This document shows positions 55,806 to 64,000 of a stretch of DNA of 64,000 nucleotides, piece after piece. The DNA is taken from assembly GCF_947487575.1 (NCBI RefSeq), contig NZ_CANKXG010000003.1, positions 62,001 to 126,000 on the forward strand, written 5' to 3'. This stretch comes from an uncultured Algibacter sp. (GTDB lineage: Bacteria > Bacteroidota > Bacteroidia > Flavobacteriales > Flavobacteriaceae). The translations under genes were made by a program, and so were the position numbers. The notes below the pieces were generated by a model, which was given only the letters and a program-made list of their open reading frames with translations, was not told where the DNA came from and did not search any database. The first letter of the stretch is position 1. Every line of letters starts with the position of its first letter.

Positions 55806-57239
55806 CTAACAAATACTGACTACTCTTAAATTTAACAACTTACCTAATTTATCAATTTTGTTAGCAATATGACCTACACCAATAGCACAATGGTGGGATG
55901 GCCCTTGTTTAGACCACTCATTCATAAAAGCTCTTGCTCCTATTGAAAAACGGTAGCGACTATTTGTATTTCCTATTTGTAATATTGGCCCTTCTACCGA
56001 TTCTCCTTCGGCAACTAATAAAAACACATCATCTTTACCTTCTACTACAGACAATAAAGTTACAGGACCATGCTTAACAGTCATTTGAATTGACAAGCCC
56101 TTTCCTGGTTTTCCATGATACACAGGTAATGGCACTAATTGTACATTACCTTCTGCAATGGCAAAATGTGCAGGCCCATCGTGACCTAACATCACAATAT
56201 CATCATTAAAATCCATCGCATAAAACTCAGAAAATGAACCACCAACACCAAAAGCATCCATAATTTTCATGGCTTGGGCATTTTTCACTTCATATTCGCC
56301 TGCAACTGGTACATTTTTTCCTGTTAATAAGGTGTTTCCTGCTATAACAGAAGTTACAATATTTTCATATTCGTTTCCTGATTCGCCTTCATAATAATAG
56401 GCTAAAGAACCTAAATCGTGGTTTTTAACCAATTTATCTAAAGCTATTGATGTTTTTGCTGCGCGTACCAATTCTTCTTCTTCACAAGCATCAATCACTT
56501 CAAAGGTACTTTGGAATTCAGCTATTTTTTCACCAACCTCGTCATTTGTAACAGCATCTCTGTACTTTTTCACTTCACACATTTCGACAATTTCTATATG
56601 CGTTCCAAAAGCTGAAGATTGTTTTGTTAAATCGGAATACACGTCTAACATACCTGCATAATAATGCCCTAAAACACCAAGTCTATTATTTTGCATTATC
56701 GAAGCGACTTTTGTAGCATCAATCCAATCCTGAATTTCGTCCCAAACTACTTGCTCTCCTAAATGACCTGTTACAAATTCGTAATCTATTCCTGCACGAT
56801 TAAACACATTTGCAAATTCTGGTACCGAACAAGCCTGACAATGTGCTAACCACTCTCCAGTCATTTTCCCACGATCTCCTAATGCATTAAAGCTTTCGTA
56901 ATCTATAGCTGCAACAGGTTGTATATTTAAAATAACTATTGGGCATTTTACTTTTTGTACTACAGGTAATACTGTAGATGATAAGGCATACGTAGATATG
57001 TATAAAAATAAGATATCTACATCTTCTGTTTTTAGCACCTGAGCTTTTTCTCTTGCAACCACAGGGGAATCTACCAAACCAACATTGACAACCTCAGCAC
57101 CAAAACTTTCCATTTTAGTTGCTATTTGTTGTTGATAACCTTCTAACCGTTCTAATAAGCCTTCAAATTGCGGCCAATAGGTATCTAAACCGATACCAAA
57201 AAGACCAACTTTAATTTTTTTTGAATCTGTTTTATTCAT
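55806..57239 (-). CDS. L-arabinose/L-fucose isomerase-family protein (AraA-like), cytoplasmic
   Basis: 477 residues, no signal peptide. The AraA fold is recognisable: VGLFGIGLDTYWPQFEGLL, LDVYSDLTKQSSAFGTHIE, NVPVAGEYEVKNAQAMKIMD, VYHGKPGKGLSIQ and GPSHHCAIGVGHI. By comparison with E. coli AraA, metal-binding candidates are Glu in GSFSEFY and the His residues of VYHGKPGK and GPSHH. It should isomerise an aldose to a ketose; with rhaT close by, L-rhamnose is a plausible substrate, but L-arabinose or L-fucose cannot be excluded. Last gene of the GH106 operon, starting directly at the preceding stop codon. Confidence 0.78.
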   Translation of the reverse strand: MNKTDSKKIKVGLFGIGLDTYWPQFEGLLERLEGYQQQIATKMESFGAEVVNVGLVDSPVVAREKAQVLKTEDVDILFLYISTYALSSTVLPVVQKVKCPIVILNIQPVAAIDYESFNALGDRGKMTGEWLAHCQACSVPEFANVFNRAGIDYEFVTGHLGEQVVWDEIQDWIDATKVASIMQNNRLGVLGHYYAGMLDVYSDLTKQSSAFGTHIEIVEMCEVKKYRDAVTNDEVGEKIAEFQSTFEVIDACEEEELVRAAKTSIALDKLVKNHDLGSLAYYYEGESGNEYENIVTSVIAGNTLLTGKNVPVAGEYEVKNAQAMKIMDAFGVGGSFSEFYAMDFNDDIVMLGHDGPAHFAIAEGNVQLVPLPVYHGKPGKGLSIQMTVKHGPVTLLSVVEGKDDVFLLVAEGESVEGPILQIGNTNSRYRFSIGARAFMNEWSKQGPSHHCAIGVGHIANKIDKLGKLLNLRVVSIC

Positions 57240-58112
57240 TTAATGGTTAGTTTTATTTTCTTCTTCTGAAGAATTTTCAACATATTTTAATAACATCTCT
57301 TTTACCTGATATACGGCAGGTTGAATTTCTCCATTATTTATATTAGCTCCAGTTATCCAATAATATATCATACCTGCATCAGAACAATCCCATTTTCCTT
57401 TTTGAAACTTAACAACATTATCAATCTCTGCTGTTTTTCCCATTAACCACACCCAATTTAACCTATGATCATTATGATTCTTTGCCCAATCCCATTGCTT
57501 TTCATATACTTTTAGTAAAATATTTTGATCAGGAATACGGACTTCTTCTACATTAAACGCTAAAATTTCTTCCCATTCATAAAACTCGCCAGTTTGGTCG
57601 TTTGCTGGATGATGCGTAATAACTTTTACAAATTTATGTTTCGACTTTAAAGATGCATCTAGTGCTAAACCTATTAAATCTGGTTCTCCTGCTTCTACAA
57701 TCCAAAGCGGATCTTTCTCTGAAGACGCATTAATAGCTTTTGCTAAATCCTCAATTGCTTTATCTAAATTCCATTTTACATCAATAAAATCTATATGATC
57801 GAACCCACCCCAACGTCTAGCAGTACCATCACAAGTAGTTTGCATTAATGCATGACGCTCTTTTTCAGCTGCTTTCGAAATTCTATTAGAAGGGACAATA
57901 TCGCAACTGTGAGAATAATGCACCAACCTATCTGCTAATCCAGCCGAACGCAATAATGCAAGAGAAACAGCTGTTCCTCCTAAATCATCTGGATCAGGAG
58001 AATTGCCGTCGGCAACTACAGCTATACGACCTAGAGGTGGGTTAATTATTTGTGAAAATGTAGTTTCTGATATTAACAACATTGTTATTATAAAAAAAGC
58101 TATTTTATTCAT
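57240..58112 (-). CDS. Nucleoside-hydrolase-superfamily secreted protein
   Basis: 290 residues; signal peptide ending TFSQ (residue 21). VVADGNSPDPDDLGGTAVSLALL resembles the Asp-rich Ca-binding loop of nucleoside hydrolases (DxDxxxDD), and a late Asp (GKWDCSDAGMIYYW) fits the second ligand. LWIVEAGEPDLIGLALDAS matches the core strand. In a PUL a secreted member probably cleaves an N- or O-glycoside, not nucleosides (inference). Between the CBM-like and isomerase genes, adjoining the latter with no gap. Confidence 0.68.
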   Translation of the reverse strand: MNKIAFFIITMLLISETTFSQIINPPLGRIAVVADGNSPDPDDLGGTAVSLALLRSAGLADRLVHYSHSCDIVPSNRISKAAEKERHALMQTTCDGTARRWGGFDHIDFIDVKWNLDKAIEDLAKAINASSEKDPLWIVEAGEPDLIGLALDASLKSKHKFVKVITHHPANDQTGEFYEWEEILAFNVEEVRIPDQNILLKVYEKQWDWAKNHNDHRLNWVWLMGKTAEIDNVVKFQKGKWDCSDAGMIYYWITGANINNGEIQPAVYQVKEMLLKYVENSSEEENKTNH

Positions 58113-58154
58113 TTTTAAAATTTTTATTAAGTTTTAACTTAGTCTGCTTATTGA

Positions 58155-59411
58155 TTAATCTTGAGAATAAGATGATTGCGCATTTAATATTTTTTTACCT
58201 TTTCCTACTGGAGTAAATATAATTCCTGCCCAACGCCCACGTGTGAACTCTTTTCCATCTGTTCCAACCTCAGCTTTAACAGTAATTTTATCACCTTTGT
58301 TCATCTTGATTCCTTTCCAAACCTTTGTAGATTTTTTACCTTCCTCAAACATTTTATCAATTAAAGGTGGTTGATAAGTTCCGAGTTCTTTTCCGTTAAT
58401 CAATACTTGAAATGTAGAACTGCCATCATTTTCACCAACTCCAACAAAAACGATATCGTAAGTTCCACTTTCAAAATTAAATACTGTACTCGTTATTGCT
58501 TTTTTATGAGTTTTTGGATTTATAGCCATCCAATTTTTTCCATTAGTGTAAAAATCGGTTCCTACTGACGGAAACTGTTGCGCAGCAATCCATTTATTTT
58601 TAGGTAATGCTTCTGCGATTGTTTTAAAATAATTTTTTTTTATAATTGGTGCTGATACACTAGGATATGGTTTAGGAAGTTGCCCAATAGTATTCACTTT
58701 TGCACCTTTGCCCTTTGGGATATACAGCTTATCCTGTGCTAAAATAAATTTATCAAACTCAAAACCATCTTCACGCATGCTAAATAGAATATCATGCACG
58801 CCAGCTTCTTTAATATCTAAATAAATATTATGAGGAATTCCACAATGTATTTCTTTAGTACGCTGCTTGCTAGCCCATGTCCAACGTGTTTTACCATCAC
58901 ACCATTGCATACGCTGGCCACTCTCTGGCCACTCGCCATTTAGCCCTACATGTATACCATTATCTTCGCTACCTGTACTCATAGCTCGAACCCAAACATA
59001 ATAACGCCCAGGAGTATTAAATTTAACTTTATAATGTAGCGTAGCCAAAACACCAGGCACATCACTGAAATTTTCCCCTTTAATTAATGCATCATCATGA
59101 GTTACTCTTGTGTCTGGCAAAATTTCTAGGTAAGCGTTGTTACTAGAACCATAAACGTGCAATGTATCTTCATCTCTACCAGCATTAGGTTTTTCAAACT
59201 TTGATGAACGGTACCATTGTCTAACATTAGTGTTAGTTTGTTTATAAAAGAATTCGGCTTCAATAGCCACAAGCCCAGATTTTTCTTCAAAAACAACATT
59301 TTCATCAACAATAGAGTTTGTGTTTTTTTTTGATTGCGCATTTGATATAAAACCAACGCTTGTTAGCAGAATTGTAAGTAATACTTTAATTTTCATTTGT
59401 CTTAATTTCAT
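58155..59411 (-). CDS. Secreted GH115-C-terminal-like carbohydrate-binding protein
   Basis: 418 residues; signal peptide ending SNAQS (about 26). Residues 35-225 resemble the GH115 C-terminal module: SGLVAIEAEFFYKQTNTN, TPGRYYVWVRAMSTGSEDNG, and DILFSMREDGFEFDKFIL near its end. Residues 260-400 form a second jelly roll (FNFESGTYDIVFVGVGENDGSSTFQVLING). No catalytic residues are evident; it probably binds glycan at the cell surface or in the periplasm. Its start overlaps the GH106 stop by 4 bp, implying translational coupling. Confidence 0.7.
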   Translation of the reverse strand: MKLRQMKIKVLLTILLTSVGFISNAQSKKNTNSIVDENVVFEEKSGLVAIEAEFFYKQTNTNVRQWYRSSKFEKPNAGRDEDTLHVYGSSNNAYLEILPDTRVTHDDALIKGENFSDVPGVLATLHYKVKFNTPGRYYVWVRAMSTGSEDNGIHVGLNGEWPESGQRMQWCDGKTRWTWASKQRTKEIHCGIPHNIYLDIKEAGVHDILFSMREDGFEFDKFILAQDKLYIPKGKGAKVNTIGQLPKPYPSVSAPIIKKNYFKTIAEALPKNKWIAAQQFPSVGTDFYTNGKNWMAINPKTHKKAITSTVFNFESGTYDIVFVGVGENDGSSTFQVLINGKELGTYQPPLIDKMFEEGKKSTKVWKGIKMNKGDKITVKAEVGTDGKEFTRGRWAGIIFTPVGKGKKILNAQSSYSQD

Positions 59412-62263
59412 TTATTAATAAGTTTTATAGGCCCTTCTAAACCTGTTGGCACCAAATCTTTATATCTTTTTGTCCACTCGCACACCATTTTATTATTCTT
59501 AAGTGATTTGGCATAATTTGCTAAAACGGTTGTATAATGAATTTCAATCTCATTATCCTCTCTTTTAAGATAATCAGCCACTGGATAAATCGCTTTACCA
59601 TACCAACGTTTTCCAATTTTTTCTCCATTTATAAATAACTCTGTTACACCTTCGTTTACATTACCTAAATCTAAATGCGTAAAATCTCCTGAATTATCTA
59701 TAGTTGTTTTATAAATAATTTCCCCTCCAAAAGTATTTTGAGTACTATCTTTTGATTTACTGAAATCAATAAGCGTTGGCATATTCCAGATAAATGTTTT
59801 GTCATCCTTCCGTTTTCCTTCTACTTGCCAATTAACATCGAGTACTTTTGATTTATTTATTTTTGCAGTAACAGGTTTTCCTTTTTCTTTAGGTTCTTCA
59901 TCTTCAAAAACTAATAAAAGAGATTCCAAAGGATTTAAAGTGACACTTAACTCATTTGAATTCAGTTCAAAATAACAGGGCTTTTTCTCCCCTGTTTCTG
60001 GATTCCATACCCATGGATATTTACCTTCAACAGGGAATTTAGCATCAAAAGATGTTGTTTCAAAACGGTTTACGTTGGTAAAGAAATAAATATCTTTATC
60101 ATGGGTGTATTGATGGATTTGATAGACTTTATTGGTTGGATTACTGATAAGCACATCTGCTTCTAACTGCGTTGTTTTCAGAATATCTTTTGTCCAGTTG
60201 AATAATACCTCTATGGATTTTGGTCGCTTTATTTGAATTAAAGATTCAGGGTAACTCGCAGATAAACTGGTTATGATATTCTTAACTGAAGCATCGTTCT
60301 TTTCATATTCTGAATAGTGCAAAGATTTGATTGGCAATTGGTCTATAACTATAACTTTTCCACCAGACTCCACCAATGCTTTAATATTTTCTGCTGCCTT
60401 TGGGCTTAATGATTTTAAGCTGGCTAAGACTAACAACTTGTAGGTCATATTACCATAGATAATTTTACCTTCATTTATAGAAGCTCTTTCAAGAACACCT
60501 TGATTAATATATTCAGCAGAATACCCTAATTGACTTATAGGTTCCCATAATCGATATAAATACTCTGGTTCCATGTGGAAAGGCGTTCTTGCTAAACCTT
60601 TATCTCCCCAGAGGTCTGCAGTTGACCCTAAAATAGCAATAGATTTATCGGCTTGAGAGTTTTGAAACACAAAGGATAATCTAGAATTATAATCTATCCA
60701 ATTAGGTAAGTGTTTCCACCAAGTGTTTTGCTCACTAAAATAGGTACCAAAACGAATCCATCCAGGAAACTCAACTTCTGGTGGCGAATAATTATAACCG
60801 TGCAGAACAGAATGATTTATTCCCGTGATAAAATTCATATCATCATGCTGCTTTATTTCTTCAAGTGTAGCTTTAAATACACCACCTAAATTGGTCATGG
60901 CTTCACAACTCGTAATCTTTTTATCTGTTAGATGCGCTCCAGCTGAAGCATACATATTCCAAATCATATAGCCATGAGATTGCTTCCAATCCCAAACAGA
61001 ATCTTTCATCTCAACAGTATAAATCCAATTGTTACTTTCTGGTATATCTGGTATCATGTAACCATCTAACATCCCCATTAAAAAAGGCGTTCCGTAGGCT
61101 TGATAACGGCATAGAATATTGTTTTCTTCACAAAAATCTTTATAAATCTGAGTGAAGTTTTTTAAAAACACCTCAACCAATAACTTATTATAATCGTATC
61201 GTACACGCTTTAACTGGTCTTTAAACTCAGGAGTGAAATTTTCAGAATACTTTCCTTGTGAGTAATTACCAGTAGCTTGATAAAAAATAAAAGGTAGCCA
61301 ATTATCTAGTTTATAGCCATAGGTCTCAAAAAACAGATTTTCAAAACCATCTGTCCAATTGGCTCCAGAAACTTCTATGCTATCACAAAATATGGCTCGA
61401 ATTAAATTACTAAGCAGAATGCCTGAACGTTCTGATATTTTCTTCATCCGATTTAAATACGCCAAGGTTATTTCCTTTTTATAATGATCCATTACAGGGC
61501 CTGCACCACCAGGAGCACCCAGTGTAACATCTCTAAAATTTTGCTGAATTAAACCATAAGACAATACATAATTACCTTTTTGTTTTATTTGATAAAAGAT
61601 TTTACCGCTAGCATCTATATGATTCTTTAAATCGACTATTTGATTTGTGTCACTACAATTTTCAGGTACTAGTTTAATATACGACAGCCTGTAAGTTGTT
61701 CTTTTACTGATATGCCTTTGTGATCTGTTGTTTTTGTACTTTTCTTTATATAATTGTATCAACCCAACTTCATCAGCTTCAATAATTGCACCATCCTTAT
61801 AAAAAATATAATCTGACACCATACGTTGAGACGTCTCATTATCTTGAAGAAACTCTCCTCCAAATGGCCAACCTGTTCCGGCAATCATATCGGTAATCAT
61901 TCCCAAATCTTTGGCTTTTTTACAGGCATGTACGACCATATCAATCCATTCATCACTCATCCAAACTAAGGATTCATATCCACTATCAGAATCTACAGGC
62001 ATTGCAATAGGATTTATTTCAACACCCCCAAAACCAACACTTTTAAGCGATTCTAATTCCCTATCCAATTCTTGGGTTTTTATTTTATTGCCATTCCACC
62101 ACCAACGTACAAATGGGCGTGCTTCAGTTGGTGGATTTTTAAATCTACTATACAAATCAGGCTTTATTTCTTCTTTTTTTTGAGTACTACAAGCATTTAA
62201 AATCAATAAACAAAATAACAGAAATAGCAAACTAGATATTTTTCTTTTTTTCAATAAGAACAT
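59408..62263 (-). CDS. Glycoside hydrolase family 106 alpha-L-rhamnosidase, lipoprotein
   Basis: 951 residues; lipoprotein signal LLILNAC (Cys25). The GH106 hallmark ARPFVRWWWNGNKIKTQELDRELESLKSVGFGGVEINPIA opens the barrel (residues 48-90). Further typical segments are IAGTGWPFGGEFLQ, GAPGGAGPVMDHY, IFCDSIEVSGANWTDGF and NFITGINHSVLHGYNYSPP. A C-terminal galactose-binding-like domain ends GLEGPIKLINK. It hydrolyses alpha-L-rhamnosides, complementing GH78. First gene of the four-gene operon; operator I lies 117 bp upstream. Confidence 0.92.
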   Translation of the reverse strand: MFLLKKRKISSLLFLLFCLLILNACSTQKKEEIKPDLYSRFKNPPTEARPFVRWWWNGNKIKTQELDRELESLKSVGFGGVEINPIAMPVDSDSGYESLVWMSDEWIDMVVHACKKAKDLGMITDMIAGTGWPFGGEFLQDNETSQRMVSDYIFYKDGAIIEADEVGLIQLYKEKYKNNRSQRHISKRTTYRLSYIKLVPENCSDTNQIVDLKNHIDASGKIFYQIKQKGNYVLSYGLIQQNFRDVTLGAPGGAGPVMDHYKKEITLAYLNRMKKISERSGILLSNLIRAIFCDSIEVSGANWTDGFENLFFETYGYKLDNWLPFIFYQATGNYSQGKYSENFTPEFKDQLKRVRYDYNKLLVEVFLKNFTQIYKDFCEENNILCRYQAYGTPFLMGMLDGYMIPDIPESNNWIYTVEMKDSVWDWKQSHGYMIWNMYASAGAHLTDKKITSCEAMTNLGGVFKATLEEIKQHDDMNFITGINHSVLHGYNYSPPEVEFPGWIRFGTYFSEQNTWWKHLPNWIDYNSRLSFVFQNSQADKSIAILGSTADLWGDKGLARTPFHMEPEYLYRLWEPISQLGYSAEYINQGVLERASINEGKIIYGNMTYKLLVLASLKSLSPKAAENIKALVESGGKVIVIDQLPIKSLHYSEYEKNDASVKNIITSLSASYPESLIQIKRPKSIEVLFNWTKDILKTTQLEADVLISNPTNKVYQIHQYTHDKDIYFFTNVNRFETTSFDAKFPVEGKYPWVWNPETGEKKPCYFELNSNELSVTLNPLESLLLVFEDEEPKEKGKPVTAKINKSKVLDVNWQVEGKRKDDKTFIWNMPTLIDFSKSKDSTQNTFGGEIIYKTTIDNSGDFTHLDLGNVNEGVTELFINGEKIGKRWYGKAIYPVADYLKREDNEIEIHYTTVLANYAKSLKNNKMVCEWTKRYKDLVPTGLEGPIKLINK

Positions 62264-62692
62264 GTTGTCTTTTCTTTAATTTTACTTAGGATAATTGATT
62301 CATTCTTTATATTCAACCTTCAAATCTGGAATAACAAGAATAAAACAATACAACAAGTATACTATTTTTAAAAGCTATCTCTATCATGCACTCCCATGCT
62401 ACTTTTATTTTTTTATAACCTCACATAGGTAATCAATAACTAAGCTAAAAAAGAACATATAAGTTTTATAGTGCAACACATAAATTTACTATCCTTTCAA
62501 CAGGATTCTTTCCATCAATAAACCATAATTATAAAATTTATATTTTAATCTTTATATGCTTACTTCACTAAACGAAAAGCAATCTTTTATTTATAGTTAT
62601 TTTTAATTATGTATTCAAAATACTAATTCCATTTTCACAAGTTCTTAACCCTGATATATCTATTTCAAAATTATCTCTTACTGAATTATACA
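62264..62692. other. 429-bp intergenic region upstream of GH106
   Basis: AT-rich region with operator I at 62380-62399. No open frame of coding character and no clear terminator for the upstream GH106-like gene were found. Confidence 0.6.
62380..62399 (-). promoter_or_regulatory. Putative PUL operator, site I (GH106 operon)
   Basis: Gene-oriented GCATGGGAGTGCATGATAGA matches the consensus at most positions (G for C in CAGG read as CATG). It is farther from the start (117 bp) than the other sites. Confidence 0.55.
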
Positions 62693-64000
62693 CTACTTCA
62701 ATTCTTTCACTTTATAAACTACAAGTTTCACTTGCCCCAATAAACCAGATGGCAAAAGTTCTGAGTTTTTATTATAATGTTTAAATGCAGCTAAAGTTAC
62801 ACGTTCTGTTGGTCTATTGCTATTGTTTAAAAGCCACTTGGGCCATTCTTTTATATTTGGTCCTTTTCTTTCGTAATCTAGCTCCATCAGCTCGTCGCCA
62901 ATTAATCTATTTGGCCAAAGGTTAGTAATTTTTACTTCAAGTGTGTTGGTACCCTTTAAGATTGCATCATCAAGATTGATTCTATATGGGGTTTTCCATA
63001 ATATTCCAAGGTTTTCTCCATTAAGAATCACTTCAGCAATTACCTTAACATTACTTAAATCTAATTCTAAAGAATAACACGATTTTATAAGTTTTGTAGG
63101 GATTTGAAACTCTTTTTTATAGCTAACTGTCCCCGAAAAATAACGAATATCTTCTTCTAAAGCATCCGACCAAGAAATCAATTGATTAAATGTAGTTTCT
63201 AAAGTATCTTTGTTTATTAGCGGGAAGCTTACTTGCCAATCATTAGATAAATCAATAGGCTCAGGTATTGATTTTACTTTTAAAGTTTTGGTTTTTCCGT
63301 TTGACGATTCGTATTTTATTTCTCCAGCAAAGGGTGTAACCAAATTTACTTTATCATCTTCAAATACTAATTTTGGTCCTGATGTTGTTTGAGTAAATTT
63401 TAATATCCCTCCATTGGAAACAGTAACCATTTTCTCTTCATTATTAGTTGTGTAAATAACACGTAGGGCTTTCTTTGTCTTAATCTCTTTTCCTTCAAGG
63501 AAACCGTCATTTACTAGAATTTCATATACATCTGAAGCAACCATTGATCTTACTTTTTCAGTTACATCAAAAACTGGTTTATTTGGTGGGATGCCATCAA
63601 CACCTCTAGCAAATTTTCCAAAGACAGCTTTTAAGACCGTTAATTTCCCGCTGTTTGTAGCCTCTATTTCTAACCATTCTCTTTCCATGGCATTTTTTTC
63701 GAAGACCTCTTCTCCTATTGTATATTGAATGCGTAATTCTTTTTTGTAACCAGGTGCCGGATCACCTATAGAAAGTTCTCTCGTAGCGTGTATATTCAAT
63801 CCATTATTTTGAATCCTGTTTGCAACTACCTCCGTAACATCAACCAAGCCATCAGGTAAAAATGTTCCATATTCTGCTTTGATAATTTTCAAGTTTGAAA
63901 GGGGCGTTACTACTGGGTTTTCCAACTTCATTTCAGCATTTACAATGTGTTGATCTGAATGTATCGGATTTCTAAAAACCACAAAAACAGAACCTTCTGG
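62693..64000 (-). CDS. C-terminal part of a second GH106-like glycosidase (5' end outside window)
   Basis: About 435 residues are visible; the frame is open to the window edge and begins PEGSVFVVFRNPIHS, so a GTG at 63980-63982 is not a real start. Two tandem repeats of about 90 residues (IIKAEYGTFLPDGLVDVTEVV and LKAVFGKFARG...FDVTEKVRSMV) precede the terminal module: LSNDWQVSFP, DIRYFSGTVSYKKEF, NVKVIAEVILNGENLGILWK, KITNLWPNRLIGDE, LLPSGLLGQVKLVV. This terminal module is characteristic of GH106-type rhamnosidases and their relatives. The catalytic barrel is not visible, so the activity is inferred. It lies upstream of, and on the same strand as, the GH106 operon. Confidence 0.75.
   Translation of the reverse strand, partial: PEGSVFVVFRNPIHSDQHIVNAEMKLENPVVTPLSNLKIIKAEYGTFLPDGLVDVTEVVANRIQNNGLNIHATRELSIGDPAPGYKKELRIQYTIGEEVFEKNAMEREWLEIEATNSGKLTVLKAVFGKFARGVDGIPPNKPVFDVTEKVRSMVASDVYEILVNDGFLEGKEIKTKKALRVIYTTNNEEKMVTVSNGGILKFTQTTSGPKLVFEDDKVNLVTPFAGEIKYESSNGKTKTLKVKSIPEPIDLSNDWQVSFPLINKDTLETTFNQLISWSDALEEDIRYFSGTVSYKKEFQIPTKLIKSCYSLELDLSNVKVIAEVILNGENLGILWKTPYRINLDDAILKGTNTLEVKITNLWPNRLIGDELMELDYERKGPNIKEWPKWLLNNSNRPTERVTLAAFKHYNKNSELLPSGLLGQVKLVVYKVKELK

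Noticed and set aside
1-64000. Firm assignment of the PUL to ulvan
   Set aside because: Rhamnosidases, sulfatases and RhaT fit, but no intact ulvan lyase, GH88 or GH105 is seen in the window.

Overview
This window looks like chromosomal DNA of a marine Flavobacteriaceae bacterium (Bacteroidota). It is AT-rich, carries a SusC/SusD pair, many SPII lipoproteins, type A T9SS sorting tails and several FGly-type sulfatases. Most of it is one large polysaccharide utilization locus (PUL). The PUL has been interrupted by about 22 kb of unrelated and partly decayed genes. No rRNA, tRNA, CRISPR array, transposase or integrase was seen.

Left PUL arm (1-22.7 kb). An operon GH5 - GH3 - GH2 - sulfatase lies on the minus strand; the sulfatase runs off the left edge. 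Next come susC-susD, GH39, a divergent iduronate-2-sulfatase-type gene, GH78-GH43, and a T9SS-secreted clan GH-A enzyme (copy 1).

Inserted segment (22.8-44.9 kb). It starts at a truncated serine hydrolase. It then holds an operon of serine hydrolase, ankyrin/PD40 protein and metallo-beta-lactamase-fold protein; a membrane-tethered HTH protein divergent from a three-gene operon; a frameshifted and an intact serine hydrolase; an alpha/beta hydrolase; and a small lipoprotein. It ends with a MacB/FtsX-type efflux operon (TolC, HlyD, ATPase, permease) divergent from a sigma54 response regulator and histidine kinase.

Right PUL arm (44.9-64 kb). An operon combines a haem-containing DUF1549/DUF1553 protein, a Tat-exported DUF1501 protein and a Tat-exported beta-propeller. 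It is followed by a jelly-roll lyase-like pseudogene, GH-A copy 2, a sulfatase with an L-rhamnose/H+ symporter (RhaT), and an operon GH106 - CBM-like protein - nucleoside-hydrolase-like protein - AraA-like isomerase. The C-terminal part of a second GH106-like enzyme runs off the right edge.

Three rhamnosidase-type enzymes (GH78, GH106, GH106-like), three sulfatases and RhaT point to a sulfated, rhamnose-bearing algal glycan, for example an ulvan- or rhamnan-type polymer. This is inference: no intact lyase and no GH88/GH105 is present here. The proposed flow is: sulfatases and secreted GHs trim the glycan, SusCD imports oligomers, lipoprotein GHs release monomers, RhaT imports rhamnose, and an AraA-like isomerase acts in the cytoplasm.

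The strongest unannotated signal is a shared DNA motif, consensus CATGANAGTACAGGATA. It recurs upstream of every PUL transcription unit whose promoter lies in the window, mostly 50-75 bp before the start codon and always in the same orientation relative to the gene. It was not noticed in the inserted segment. It also precedes the DUF1549/DUF1501 operon and the lyase pseudogene, tying them to the PUL regulon. The regulator itself is not in the window.
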